Positions 1 to 8,683 of a stretch of DNA of 64,000 bases are shown here, piece by piece. Made by a program: the position numbers and the translations under genes. Every line of letters begins with the position of its first letter. Position 1 is the first letter of the stretch. Origin of the DNA: Massilioclostridium coli. GTDB taxonomy: Bacteria; Bacillota; Clostridia; Oscillospirales; Ruminococcaceae. The notes beneath the pieces were generated by a model. It ran no database searches. It was not told where the DNA came from and was given only the letters and a program-made list of their open reading frames with translations. The DNA lies in NCBI RefSeq assembly GCF_900095865.1, contig NZ_FMIZ01000007.1, positions 1,300,530 through 1,364,529 on the forward strand, given 5' to 3'.

Positions 1-26
1 TGTAAAGCTATTGGTTTCAATCTCAT
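1..26 (-). CDS. murF: Probable murF start (partial, cut by window edge)
   Basis: Only the first eight or so codons are present, reading MRLKPIAL on the minus strand. A GGGAG lies just upstream, although it is only two bases from the ATG; a TTG at position 20 is better spaced and could be the true start. The gene would follow murE in the same direction with a gap of about 117 bp. The call to MurF, the ligase adding D-Ala-D-Ala to UDP-MurNAc-tripeptide, rests on the usual murE-murF gene order and a plausible N-terminus, not on domain evidence. Confidence 0.5.
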
Positions 27-142
27 CTCTCCCTTTTGCAACCAAAAATTTGATGGATTCCATTGTTTTGCTTGATACTAGTTTAATCCTTTTCTGGAAA
101 GATTACAAGGAAATCATCGCAAAGAATTTGTTAAAAATGGAA

Positions 143-1579
143 TCAAGACAGTGTTTTCAGAGCTTCGGCAACAATTTCCCGTTCATCAAAATGGACTTTT
201 TCCGTTCCCAAAACCTGATAATCTTCATGACCTTTTCCCGCCAATAGGATAACATCATCTTTTTGTGCATGTTGTACCGCGTAAAAAATAGCCTCTTTCC
301 GGTTGGTGATCCGCACATAAGGGGTATTTTCTTTTTCTACTCCTACCAGAACCTGGTCAATAATGGCCTCTGGATTTTCTGTACGTGGATTATCGGATGT
401 TACGATTAAAAAATCGGCGTTTTGCGCGGCAACTTGCCCCATAATTGGACGCTTTTTGTTGTCGCGGTCCCCGCCACATCCAAATAGGGCTACTACCCTA
501 CCTTTTTTATAGCCATTAATCGAATCCAAAATATTTTTTAATCCATCTGGTGTATGGGCATAATCACAAATGATGGTAAAATCCCGTCCTGTCGGAACCA
601 CTTCGCTTCTACCTTTTACATGGGAAGCATTTGTAATGCTATCCGCCACTTTTTCCACCGAAATTCCGATTTGGATACAGGCGGCCGCAGCGGCTAAAGC
701 ATTTTTCACCGAGAACATTCCTGGGGTACCAAAATGAATCTTGCTAGCAATATCCCCTATTCTCATCTGGAATTGGACACCCAAACTATTTATCTCAATC
801 TCATTCGCGAAAAAGTCCGCTGATGGATTCTCCACCGAATAGGTAATATAACGACATGGGATTGTTTCCATCAGACGTTTTCCGTACGGGTCATCCATAT
901 TAATCACAGCACAATCAGAACAATCGAACAGCTTCTTTTTCGCCAGGAAATAGTTTTCCATGGTGTGGTGATAATCCAGATGGTCCTGGGTTAAATTTGT
1001 GAAGATCCCCACCTCAAAATGGGTATCTGCCAGACGGCATTGGTCCAACGCATGGGAGGAAACTTCTAATACAACATAATCACAGTGAGCTTCCACCATT
1101 TTTGCAAGTAGTGCCTGATAATCAGCCGCATCTGGAGTTGTTTTTTCGGTATGGAACACAGTGTCCCCAATTTCATTGCGGATAGTTCCAATTAATCCGA
1201 CCTTAAAGCCCATATTGGTTAAAACAGCCTTCATAATATTAGTGACTGTTGTCTTACCATTGGTTCCTGTTACCCCAATAAACTTTAGGTCTTTTGCTGG
1301 ATTTCCCTGCATGTTGGCGCACATTTTTGCATAAGCATAATGGGAATTTTCCACTAAAATCTGGTTTTTCAATCCCAAATCCCGTTCACATACAATATAA
1401 GGGACGCCTTTCTCCAAAGCGGACTGGGCAAAATTATGTCCATCTGATTGCACCCCTTTGATGCAGACAAACACACTAGAATCCGTCAATTTTCTGGAAT
1501 CACAACTTACATCAGAAATCTCACAGTCAGTTATTGTTCCTGTATAATTAATCCCGTCTAATAATTGGATGAGCTTCAT
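143..1579 (-). CDS. murE: UDP-MurNAc-L-Ala-D-Glu:meso-diaminopimelate ligase MurE
   Basis: Cytoplasmic ATP-dependent ligase that adds the third stem-peptide residue in peptidoglycan synthesis. The 478-residue length is normal for the family. A Mur ligase P-loop, GVTGTNGKTT, is visible in the first third, and DNPR at about residues 396-399 is the signature that selects meso-diaminopimelate rather than lysine. This fits the asd-dapA-dapB operon elsewhere in the window. The ATG has a strong GGGGAGGA site. It follows the PBP gene by about 70 bp and is probably transcribed from the mraZ promoter. Confidence 0.97.
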   Translation of the reverse strand: MKLIQLLDGINYTGTITDCEISDVSCDSRKLTDSSVFVCIKGVQSDGHNFAQSALEKGVPYIVCERDLGLKNQILVENSHYAYAKMCANMQGNPAKDLKFIGVTGTNGKTTVTNIMKAVLTNMGFKVGLIGTIRNEIGDTVFHTEKTTPDAADYQALLAKMVEAHCDYVVLEVSSHALDQCRLADTHFEVGIFTNLTQDHLDYHHTMENYFLAKKKLFDCSDCAVINMDDPYGKRLMETIPCRYITYSVENPSADFFANEIEINSLGVQFQMRIGDIASKIHFGTPGMFSVKNALAAAAACIQIGISVEKVADSITNASHVKGRSEVVPTGRDFTIICDYAHTPDGLKNILDSINGYKKGRVVALFGCGGDRDNKKRPIMGQVAAQNADFLIVTSDNPRTENPEAIIDQVLVGVEKENTPYVRITNRKEAIFYAVQHAQKDDVILLAGKGHEDYQVLGTEKVHFDEREIVAEALKTLS

Positions 1580-1649
1580 TTTTTGTTCCTCCCCATTGAA
1601 TTACTGACTTACCTTAAAGATTGGCATTCTATTCATTTCTATGCATTTA

Positions 1650-3956
1650 TCAACCTGTTTCATCATTGGTCAAAAATTCCACAGTAACAACGCTTCCTTT
1701 TTCCACCTCTGTCCCCGCTGGAGGGGATTGAGTGGTAGCTTTTGCCTTTTGGTTTTGAATTCCACTATTGGTCAACGCGATATTCAATCCGTATCCCGCC
1801 AGGATCTGGTTTACTTCCGCCTGGGTTTTGCCAATGACATCCGGAACCGTTACCTTTGTGGTTTCCTGTTCTTCTGTATATAAAATTACTTTTCCGCCTT
1901 TTAGCATCTTGGAGCCAGCGGATGGAATTTGTTTTACGACTGTTCCACCAGAGCCTATGGTTTCCGCCACCAGCCCCGCACTATTAATCCGTGTCTGGGC
2001 ATCCGCTAAGTTAGAACCTTCTACGGAAGGAACCGCTGCCCCCTGGTTTTGCAACTCTTCTTCCGTGTATTCTGGCGAAATTCCCATGTAAGGGATTGCA
2101 TCTGACATTACCTGAGCAAATACTGGGGATGCAACCGCACTACCGTAATATAATCCGGAACGCGGCTCATCCACTAAAATCAGCAAAGCAAACTGTGGGT
2201 CATCCGCAGGGACACAACCAACGAAAGAAGATACATATACAACGTCCCCTGTAGCATTGGTATAGGAAAGCTTTTGCGCTGTACCAGATTTCCCGGCAAT
2301 GCGGTAACCTGGAACGGAAGCGTTGCTCCCTCCATTTGCAGAAACCACCTGTTCCAATACCCCACGCATCATTTCAGAAGTTTCTTCTGAAATTGCCTGG
2401 CGTTTGGTTTCACCGGTGTTAGTTTCGGTAATATTCCCATCCTGGTCAATAATCTGTTTTACCACATGGGGAGTAACCATATAGCCGCCGTTTACTGTAG
2501 CGGAAAATGCGGTCATCATCTGCATTGGGGTAATTCCCATGGATTGACCAAATGCTTCACTAGCTAGTTCAGCTGGACCCAGCTGATCCGCTGTATAATA
2601 CAATGGATATTTATTTTCCCCTGGAAGGTCAATTCCAGTTGCCTCAGTCATCCCAAATAATTTAAAATACTGGAAGAATAAATCCGACCCCAAAGACTGG
2701 CCAATCTGTACAAAGGCAGGGTTACAGGAATTCACTACCGCCTGGGTAAAATTCTGGGAGCCGTGCCCGCTGGTTTTCCAACAGTGAATTGGTTTTGCAC
2801 CGGATACCACTTGAATGGAACCTGTACAGTTAAAGGTACTATCCAATGTTTGGGTTTTCTCCTCCAATGCTGCGGAGGCTGTTACTACTTTAAAAACAGA
2901 ACCTGGTTCATAGGTCTCAGTAATCACCTTGTTGGTCCACATTTTTTCCCTTGCCTTTTTGGTAGCTTCGGTCAACTCATCCCCTTGTAATCCTTCCAGT
3001 TGGGATTGCAGATTGGTGTCACTGATTGTATAAGGGTCATTCAAATCATATCCCCCATTGGTGGACATCGCAAGAATCTCCCCTGTGTTCACATCCATCA
3101 TAACACCCGCAACACGATTCGTAGGATGATGGGTATCAATCGCCTGCTGAATCGCCTTATCAAGATAATGTTGTAAGGTTTCGTCCACTGTCAACACCAA
3201 GCTGTTTCCATCCTGAGCTGGATAGTAATATTCATAGTCAAAAGGCAGATCCCCGCCCAAAGCGTTCTGGGCAATTACCACTTTACCTGGAGTGCCACTT
3301 AGTTCTTCATCATAAGCTAACTCTACACCGTAAAGTCCCTGATTATCCGATCCAGTAAATCCAATAATATGGGAAGCAGAATTTGCCTGTGGATAATAGC
3401 GTTTGCTATCCTCCACCATGTGGATTCCTTTTACTTTTTGCTTTAGTTCCTGTTTTTCTAAGGCATTTTTATTGTTCTCCCGAATCTGTTCATTTTCCGC
3501 GTCAATTTCTTTGTTCTTTTCTTCGATGTAAGCAGTAATTTTATCCGCTTCGGGTTTCTCCACTTTTTTCTTGATAATTTCATATTTGGTATTCTTTTTG
3601 GTTTTTTCCAGCACTTCGTTGTAGTCCAAACCCAGAATATCAGATAACCCTTGGGCTACCAGTTGGCGTTGTTCATCTGTAGTAATCTGGTTTGGCGCAA
3701 CGGATACTGTCCAAACAGTAGCACTCTGCGCTAAAGGGGTCATATTTCTGTCATAGATTGTCCCCCTATTTGCATTGATTGTATCTGCGCCTAATTGCTG
3801 ATTGTAAGCTTTAACACCATATTTTACACCATCGTATTCCGCGAAACAAGCTATGTATACAATCCGAACAATTAAGGTAACAAATGCCACTAATACAACC
3901 GAAAAAATAATAATATTTAATTTAAATTTCATGTTTTTGGTCGGTGATATTGCCAT
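1650..3956 (-). CDS. Class B penicillin-binding protein with PASTA domains (FtsI/SpoVD type)
   Basis: Membrane-anchored transpeptidase that crosslinks septal or spore-cortex peptidoglycan. The start is placed at MAISPTK because AGGAGG lies just upstream; a longer reading frame of six more codons would bury that site. Visible parts are one N-terminal membrane helix (about residues 10-35), the dimerisation region, the active-site SVFK with Ser353, SCN at 410-412, KSG at 556-558, and two C-terminal PASTA repeats. PASTA domains bind cell-wall fragments in related proteins. Its place between ftsL and murE suggests the division PBP; whether it also serves as SpoVD in sporulation cannot be told from sequence. 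Confidence 0.93.
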   Translation of the reverse strand: MAISPTKNMKFKLNIIIFSVVLVAFVTLIVRIVYIACFAEYDGVKYGVKAYNQQLGADTINANRGTIYDRNMTPLAQSATVWTVSVAPNQITTDEQRQLVAQGLSDILGLDYNEVLEKTKKNTKYEIIKKKVEKPEADKITAYIEEKNKEIDAENEQIRENNKNALEKQELKQKVKGIHMVEDSKRYYPQANSASHIIGFTGSDNQGLYGVELAYDEELSGTPGKVVIAQNALGGDLPFDYEYYYPAQDGNSLVLTVDETLQHYLDKAIQQAIDTHHPTNRVAGVMMDVNTGEILAMSTNGGYDLNDPYTISDTNLQSQLEGLQGDELTEATKKAREKMWTNKVITETYEPGSVFKVVTASAALEEKTQTLDSTFNCTGSIQVVSGAKPIHCWKTSGHGSQNFTQAVVNSCNPAFVQIGQSLGSDLFFQYFKLFGMTEATGIDLPGENKYPLYYTADQLGPAELASEAFGQSMGITPMQMMTAFSATVNGGYMVTPHVVKQIIDQDGNITETNTGETKRQAISEETSEMMRGVLEQVVSANGGSNASVPGYRIAGKSGTAQKLSYTNATGDVVYVSSFVGCVPADDPQFALLILVDEPRSGLYYGSAVASPVFAQVMSDAIPYMGISPEYTEEELQNQGAAVPSVEGSNLADAQTRINSAGLVAETIGSGGTVVKQIPSAGSKMLKGGKVILYTEEQETTKVTVPDVIGKTQAEVNQILAGYGLNIALTNSGIQNQKAKATTQSPPAGTEVEKGSVVTVEFLTNDETG

Positions 3957-4079
3957 GTTGCTGCCTCCTATCACACAAACGATTTCAGGTGAGGAAAGAA
4001 AAACAAGGGTTAAGAACCTTTCTCAACCCTATGATGGTATTCTTCTTAAAATAATCTGATCTTATTGTATCATATTGGA

Positions 4080-4550
4080 TTAGCCTGCAAGGTATTCCAA
4101 AAAATTAGTAAACGCGTCTTTGATTTTTTCAAAAATAGTGGTATCTTTCTCTTCCGGAATTTCAATGCTGTTCCCAGCGGATGAACTGATGTATTCCACT
4201 TGGTTCGATTGCATTTTAATCATTCCCAGCTCTGTTTCTGCGTACTCTTCAATATTGTTGATGCTCATCGTTTTGTTTAATTCCATATTCAAGCGTACTG
4301 CTTCACTTTTCTGGGTTTCCAGCTCTGCTGTAGCAGCGCTAATTTGGTCATTGATCTCATTTAATTGTACCATGCTCAACACCATAGAAGAAGTAATCAC
4401 CACTGCAACGATAATTAAAGCAATCGCCTTATAGGGACGAATATAATTTGCCGTACGGCGTTTGGAAACCTTTTTAATCGTAGGCTGCTGCTTTTTTTGT
4501 TCTTGGGCTGTTTCATAGTTTTGGTATGCAAGATTTGATTTCCGGCTCAT
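4080..4550 (-). CDS. ftsL: FtsL-like cell division protein
   Basis: A 156-residue bitopic membrane protein. It has a basic cytoplasmic N-terminus of about 45 residues, one membrane helix (around residues 44-65) and an outer coiled-coil region rich in Glu, Leu and Asn. Sequence conservation in FtsL is low, so the call depends on this layout plus its position between rsmH and the PBP, the standard dcw order. FtsL works with FtsB/DivIC to activate septal wall synthesis. The C-terminal tail after the coiled coil is acidic and of unknown role. An AGGGGA site precedes the ATG. Confidence 0.82.
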   Translation of the reverse strand: MSRKSNLAYQNYETAQEQKKQQPTIKKVSKRRTANYIRPYKAIALIIVAVVITSSMVLSMVQLNEINDQISAATAELETQKSEAVRLNMELNKTMSINNIEEYAETELGMIKMQSNQVEYISSSAGNSIEIPEEKDTTIFEKIKDAFTNFLEYLAG

Positions 4551-4642
4551 AACGATTTCCCCTTTGTTTTTATTTGATTTTTCTATAATAAGGCTTGTCC
4601 CTTATCACAACAGGGGAAGAAAGCGGTGTTTCGTCTGCCATA

Positions 4643-5566
4643 TTATAGTTTTTCTAAAATCCGCAATTTTGCGCTTTGGCTTCTACGGTTTTGATCCAGT
4701 TCTTCTTTAGAAGGTAAAATTGGTTTTTTATTGATAAATTTTGCTTTTGGATGGTTGCCACAAACACAAATTGGAAAATCTGGCGGACAAGTACACCCTT
4801 TACACATTTCGGTGTAAAACTGTTTTACAATTCGGTCTTCCAACGAATGGAATGTAATAATCACTAGCCTTCCACCTGGGCTTAATAAATCAAACGCCTT
4901 TGCCAAACCAGTAGATAAACATTCCAACTCTTGGTTCACGGCAATACGAATTGCTTGGAATGTCCGTTTGCTTGGATTTTTTTCCCTTCTTGCCTTCATT
5001 GGCATAGAGTTGTTGACAATCTCGGACAACTGACTTGTCGTTTCAATCGGAGCTATTTCACGGTGTTTTACAATATTTTTCGCAATACTGTAGTAATACT
5101 TGTCTTCTCCATAATCACGGATAATCCTTGCAATTTCCTCTAATGGATAGGTGTTAACCAAATCTTTTGCGCTCAATCCTGTTTTGCTCATCCGCATATC
5201 CAGTTCACCATCGTTCAAATAGGAAAACCCTCGCTCCGCATGGTCTAACTGAAAGGAAGAAACCCCTAAATCCAGCAACACACCATCTACCTGGGTAATT
5301 CCCCGTTGAATCAACTCTTCTTGCATATTGCTGAAATTAGAATGGATTACCTGAGCGCAAGAATAAACGGATAACCGCTCCGTTGCTACCTGCACAGCAT
5401 CTGGGTCACGGTCAAAAGAATACAACCGACCAGTTGTCAGACGTTTTGCAATTTCAGTGGAATGTCCTGCTCCACCAGCAGTACCATCTACATAAATACC
5501 ATCTGGCTTAATATTTAGGCCATCCATACATTCCTGTAGCATAACAGAATAATGTTTGAACTCCAT
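4643..5566 (-). CDS. rsmH: 16S rRNA C1402 N4-methyltransferase RsmH (MraW)
   Basis: SAM-dependent enzyme that methylates N4 of cytosine 1402 in 16S rRNA. The 307-residue length is typical. The N-terminal HYSVMLQECMDGL, the glycine-rich DGTAGGAGHS that binds SAM, LDLGVSSFQLD, and the C-terminal RSAKLRILE-type ending are all family hallmarks. A cysteine cluster near the C-terminal third (CKGCTCPPDFPICVCG) is a common insertion in Clostridia. It lies 45 bp after mraZ in the dcw operon with an AAAGGA ribosome site. Confidence 0.97.
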   Translation of the reverse strand: MEFKHYSVMLQECMDGLNIKPDGIYVDGTAGGAGHSTEIAKRLTTGRLYSFDRDPDAVQVATERLSVYSCAQVIHSNFSNMQEELIQRGITQVDGVLLDLGVSSFQLDHAERGFSYLNDGELDMRMSKTGLSAKDLVNTYPLEEIARIIRDYGEDKYYYSIAKNIVKHREIAPIETTSQLSEIVNNSMPMKARREKNPSKRTFQAIRIAVNQELECLSTGLAKAFDLLSPGGRLVIITFHSLEDRIVKQFYTEMCKGCTCPPDFPICVCGNHPKAKFINKKPILPSKEELDQNRRSQSAKLRILEKL

Positions 5567-5611
5567 TTTAATTCCTTTCTACCATTTTTCTATCTTTCAT
5601 CCAAGCTAGAA

Positions 5612-6031
5612 TTAAAATCCCAGCTCATCCATAATTTCTTCGATTGCTTCCGGGGTACATTCTTCAAAGGACTGTTGCCATGCCTGCTGGTCCCAAATTT
5701 CCACACGGTCAGATGCTCCTACCACCACTACATTTTTCTCTAATGAAGCATATTCCCTTAAATTTTGGGACACAATAATCCTTCCTTGCTTGTCCGGTTG
5801 GGCTTCAATCGCACCAGCAAAGAAAAAGCGCTCCATATTGCGGCGTTTTGAACGAGGTAGGCTTTTAATGCTTTCAGTCAGGTTTTCCCATTCCTCCAAA
5901 GAATAAGCATACAAACAGTGGTCTAACCCTCTGGTAATAATAAAATTTCCACCCAGTGATTCCCGAAGTTTTGCTGGAAAATTAATACGACCTTTTGCGT
6001 CAATCGTATGACTGTATTCGCCGATTAACAT
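5612..6031 (-). CDS. mraZ: Transcriptional regulator MraZ
   Basis: First gene of the division cluster, 139 residues in the AbrB-like double-barrel fold that forms ring oligomers and binds its own promoter. The start is set at MLIGEYSHTIDAKGR, the conserved family N-terminus; a TTG seven codons upstream overlaps the GAAGGTGG ribosome site and is less likely. Both DAKGR and the second repeat DKQGRI are seen, the paired SpoVT/AbrB motifs. In other bacteria MraZ represses the dcw operon, and direct-repeat boxes suited to it lie just upstream at 6067-6096. Confidence 0.96.
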   Translation of the reverse strand: MLIGEYSHTIDAKGRINFPAKLRESLGGNFIITRGLDHCLYAYSLEEWENLTESIKSLPRSKRRNMERFFFAGAIEAQPDKQGRIIVSQNLREYASLEKNVVVVGASDRVEIWDQQAWQQSFEECTPEAIEEIMDELGF

Positions 6032-6066
6032 ATTCCAACCACCTTCTATCAATTTTTTAGGGGAAA

Positions 6067-6096
6067 CTCACCTTTTTCAACCACTTTTCACCACTT
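6067..6096 (-). promoter_or_regulatory. mraZ box: MraZ boxes (three direct repeats)
   Basis: Read on the minus strand, three repeats at exact 10-base spacing (AAGTGG, AAAGTGG, AAAAAGG) lie between the -10 element and mraZ. The AAAGTGG-N3 repeat pattern is the established MraZ target in Mollicutes and similar Firmicutes. The third repeat is degenerate. Autoregulation of the dcw operon is inferred. Confidence 0.75.
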
Positions 6097-6103
6097 AAGT
6101 TTT

Positions 6104-6132
6104 ATTATATCGGATTGCTGTATAAATTGCAA
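6104..6132 (-). promoter_or_regulatory. Sigma-A type promoter of the mraZ-murE operon
   Basis: On the minus strand TTGCAA (6127-6132) and TATAAT (6104-6109) are separated by exactly 17 bases. The MraZ boxes start about 8 bases downstream of the -10, so MraZ binding would overlap the start of transcription. Confidence 0.8.
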
Positions 6133-6415
6133 GTTTTTTTATGGAATTTCATCCAAATTATTTATGGAAAAATCATACAGAATTTGAACTTTTATACTAT
6201 TTTATACTGCATTATGACAAAAAATAAAAAGATTATTAAAATAGTTACAATTCTCTCATCTTCCACAATTTATCAACAGCCAAAATATAGTTATATAAGT
6301 TATTTTTGTTGTAACCAAAAGTTCTCTATACTCCAACAGTAAAAAAGAAAATAACGTTTTTATTTATCCAATAAATCCAGATTATTTTAAATCAAAAAGT
6401 TAATATACAATAATG
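6133..6415. other. AT-rich spacer without a recognised gene
   Basis: Very AT-rich sequence between the dcw promoter and the first HTH module. A short open frame on the plus strand has no ribosome site and biased, repetitive codons, so it is not called. Confidence 0.6.
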
Positions 6416-6444
6416 GATAATAACAATTACTAGATGTTATTATC
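6416..6444. repeat. Perfect 10-bp inverted repeat with loop ATTACTAGA
   Basis: Arms GATAATAACA and TGTTATTATC flank a 9-base centre ATTACTAGA. The same centre, flanked by ATGACA and TGTCAT, appears in opposite orientation just before the HTH gene at 6845-6865, and again upstream of the second HTH copy. It could be an operator of the HTH protein or an RNA hairpin. Confidence 0.7.
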
Positions 6445-6574
6445 TAAAATAGGATAACGATCAACTCTTAGCAGAAGATTCTGATCTTACTTTACTTGTT
6501 GTTACAATCGTAATATTTACTATCCCATTTTGTTTTCAAAAATCCATTATTTTTCTTACTAACAATAAATAATA

Positions 6575-6832
6575 TTAATCAAAATTATCTTCCTGTAAAA
6601 GTTCTTCTGCTGTAATTCCAAAAATCTTTGCGAAAACCCTTAACTCAATATCTGTTACAAACCTTTTTCCACTTTCTATTCTTTGAATTGCATTTTTATC
6701 CAAATCAATCCCTTCTAGTTGTAACAAATCCGCTAATGCCCGTTGTGAAGTTTTTGGAACTCTTTCTTGTCTTAACCTGGCTATTTTTTTACCACAAACA
6801 TTGTTTCTACCGTTATTTCTGTTTTTATACAT
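6575..6832 (-). CDS. Small XRE-type HTH regulator, copy 1
   Basis: An 85-residue protein with a basic N-terminus (about residues 1-20) followed by an XRE/Cro-like helix-turn-helix. SQRALADLL and KNAIQRIESGKRFVTDIEL mark the HTH helices, and KIFGITAEELL is the usual C-terminal end of the fold. GAGGTG precedes the ATG. A paralogue at 17273-17524 is about 90 percent identical, and both share a conserved leader of about 170 bp. No partner gene is adjacent in either copy, so its target genes are unknown; autoregulation is likely from the palindromic site at its ribosome binding site. Confidence 0.88.
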   Translation of the reverse strand: MYKNRNNGRNNVCGKKIARLRQERVPKTSQRALADLLQLEGIDLDKNAIQRIESGKRFVTDIELRVFAKIFGITAEELLQEDNFD

Positions 6833-7010
6833 ATAATCACCTCATGACATCTAGTAATTGTCATCAGCAATTATTTTATGGTAGTGGCCAGTAATTATGG
6901 CATTTACTGATAGTCAAATTTACTTTGTTGATTAAATATTGATACAAATAGAAAATTTCTCCTTTATTTGCCGTTTAAATTTATTATAATTATCGAAAAG
7001 TAAAAATGTG
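6833..7010 (-). promoter_or_regulatory. Conserved leader of HTH copy 1 with operator-like hairpin
   Basis: This non-coding stretch aligns with 17525-17695 over about 170 bases, as strongly as a coding region would. Its gene-proximal end holds ATGACA-ATTACTAGA-TGTCAT (6845-6865) directly before the GAGGTG site, and further up a second ATAATTACT half site. Conservation of non-coding DNA between paralogues suggests an operator region or a structured 5' UTR. Confidence 0.65.
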
Positions 7011-7129
7011 AATGATTCCTATAAAAGTCGAAATATATCAAATTTTAGGTGTTTTTGGTGTGAAAAATTCTCTATTTATTTGCTGAACGAAGCCAATAAA
7101 CTCTCCTGTTTCCTATCTTTTTTATATAA

Positions 7130-7165
7130 AAAAACTCTGTGAATGATAAATTCAACAGAGTTTTT
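7130..7165. terminator. Bidirectional terminator hairpin
   Basis: AAAAACTCTGT and ACAGAGTTTTT form an 11-bp stem, extended by a GAAT/ATTC inner stem. It sits about 300 bp before HTH copy 1, the same relative place as the hairpin at 17811-17851 for copy 2. Confidence 0.8.
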
Positions 7166-7390
7166 GTGTTGTATATTTTGTTATTTTTTCTATAAATATA
7201 ATAGTTTAAAAGTTATATTTAACACTTCTTTCGCAGTTTCAAAAGACATGGGAATCATATTTGCTTATTATAAATTAGCTCAAAAATTAATCCAAAATCC
7301 TTATTTTTTGTTTTTACAAATCCATTTTCAAAAAGTTTTTATTTGCTTTTAATAAAATTAAGGATTCGATTAAACTCTAAATTAATAACA

Positions 7391-7421
7391 AAAAGCGCCC
7401 TATTTAAAACAGAGCGCTTTT
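7391..7421 (-). terminator. Terminator of the YwaF-like gene
   Basis: AAAAGCGC and GCGCTTTT form an 8-bp stem with a 15-base loop, starting about 20 bases after the stop codon at 7440. Confidence 0.75.
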
Positions 7422-7439
7422 CCATTAATATTATAAAAA

Positions 7440-8204
7440 TCAAGAAGAAATTTGTTGGGCAGATACTTTTTGCTTCTCTTTTTTGTTTTTCCGCATATGC
7501 GGTAAATAAGTTAAAAATACAGCTAATGTCATAGCGGCGGCTAATACAAATAAATAGAATCCGTAGCCACAAGCATTATAAATATCCACTAATGGCGTTC
7601 CCTCTGGTGGAGTACGCAAACACATATAATTTACGTTAAAGCATGCATCAACAACACCAGCTACACTAGCGGTTAGTACTAAAATTCCCATTACCTTTGG
7701 CATATTCTTAATATTTGGACGAAATCCTTGCACATACATCATAGCTAATGGTACAAATAATAAAATCGCATGTAAAGTAAAGCTTTGTAATGTTTGGAAA
7801 TGGAGCAAAGGATAATATCCAGCAATACCAGATGGGCAAAGCAACGCCACAATTCCACCCAATAAAGCGGTAGAACAGGTAAATTCTTTAATCGCCATAT
7901 TTTTGGTAAATACAGCTAGTGGTATGTAAAAAATCTGCGTACCACAAAGTTGGAGAGGCAATAAACGGACCCAATCTGTCTGACCAACCATAATCAGCCA
8001 AAGTACTCGAATTAGCTCTACTAAAGGCAGTACAATCGCAGCAATCTGAATGATATGATCCGCTTGTTTTTTTGGCATTCTTTTCATATACCGCAACAAT
8101 AATGTAACAACCAGAGCAATTACCAGCAATGCGATAATATGTGAAATATCCAACCCATGAAACACCTGGTCAGAGGGAATTTGATCTTTATAATGGAAAA
8201 ACAA
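7440..8204 (-). CDS. YwaF/TIGR02206-like integral membrane protein
   Basis: Membrane protein with about six or seven hydrophobic helices. The segments LLPLQLCG and a later N-x-x-Y loop (NVNYMCLRTPP) are the recognisable YwaF family marks. Function of the family is not established. The start is taken as TTG at 8204 because a perfect AGGAGGTG lies six bases before it; an ATG nine codons upstream has no ribosome site and would include that motif in its coding part. That gives 254 residues. The short C-terminal tail is highly basic and cytoplasmic by the positive-inside rule. It stands alone with its own terminator. Confidence 0.8.
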   Translation of the reverse strand: MFFHYKDQIPSDQVFHGLDISHIIALLVIALVVTLLLRYMKRMPKKQADHIIQIAAIVLPLVELIRVLWLIMVGQTDWVRLLPLQLCGTQIFYIPLAVFTKNMAIKEFTCSTALLGGIVALLCPSGIAGYYPLLHFQTLQSFTLHAILLFVPLAMMYVQGFRPNIKNMPKVMGILVLTASVAGVVDACFNVNYMCLRTPPEGTPLVDIYNACGYGFYLFVLAAAMTLAVFLTYLPHMRKNKKEKQKVSAQQISS

Positions 8205-8653
8205 TCTGAACACCTCCTCAACCTTTTTCATTAATTAACGAAAAATTATATCATAAATATTTGAACAAATAAATAACATTTTCTATTTGTTTTTTGAATA
8301 AGACAAATTTTTACAAAAATTCTTTTTTATCTCCATCATCCTATCAATTCTTTTGATATCCTTATGTAAAGCTTTGAAAAGTAAAAGAGTATTGAACGAA
8401 GATGTATTCCTATCGTAACTACCTCAGCCTAATTTCCGGCAATGACGTTATATCGGTTCAGCAACACACAGAGGATAATTCGTTTTTTCATACTGCCACA
8501 CAATAGAAATGAAAAATTTTATAATATAACCACCTCTTAACTTATCATTACAAAGTCTATTTTATCGCTGTACGATTCTATAACATAATGTTTATTTTAA
8601 ATAAATTGGTTGTCTTGCGTGAAGTTCTTCGATTTCTATCTATTATGCAAATA
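8205..8653. other. Intergenic region, no supported gene
   Basis: About 450 bases. A 34-codon ATG frame at 8402-8506 on the plus strand has higher GC than its surroundings but no convincing ribosome site, so it is not called. Confidence 0.5.
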
Positions 8654-8683
8654 AATAAGGAGGAGTAGCTTCTCCCCCTTATT
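8654..8683 (-). terminator. Terminator of the spoIIA operon
   Basis: AATAAGG-A-GGAG pairs with CTCC-C-CCTTATT immediately after the sigF stop, forming a stem of about 11 bp with one mismatch. Confidence 0.75.

Noticed and set aside
11-247. 78-codon plus-strand frame at the left edge
   Set aside because: Overlaps the 3' end of murE and the murF start in antisense, has no ribosome site and no family resemblance.
8402-8506. 34-codon plus-strand frame starting MYSYRNYLSLIS
   Set aside because: No Shine-Dalgarno match, no repeat or regulator next to it; kept only as a possibility.
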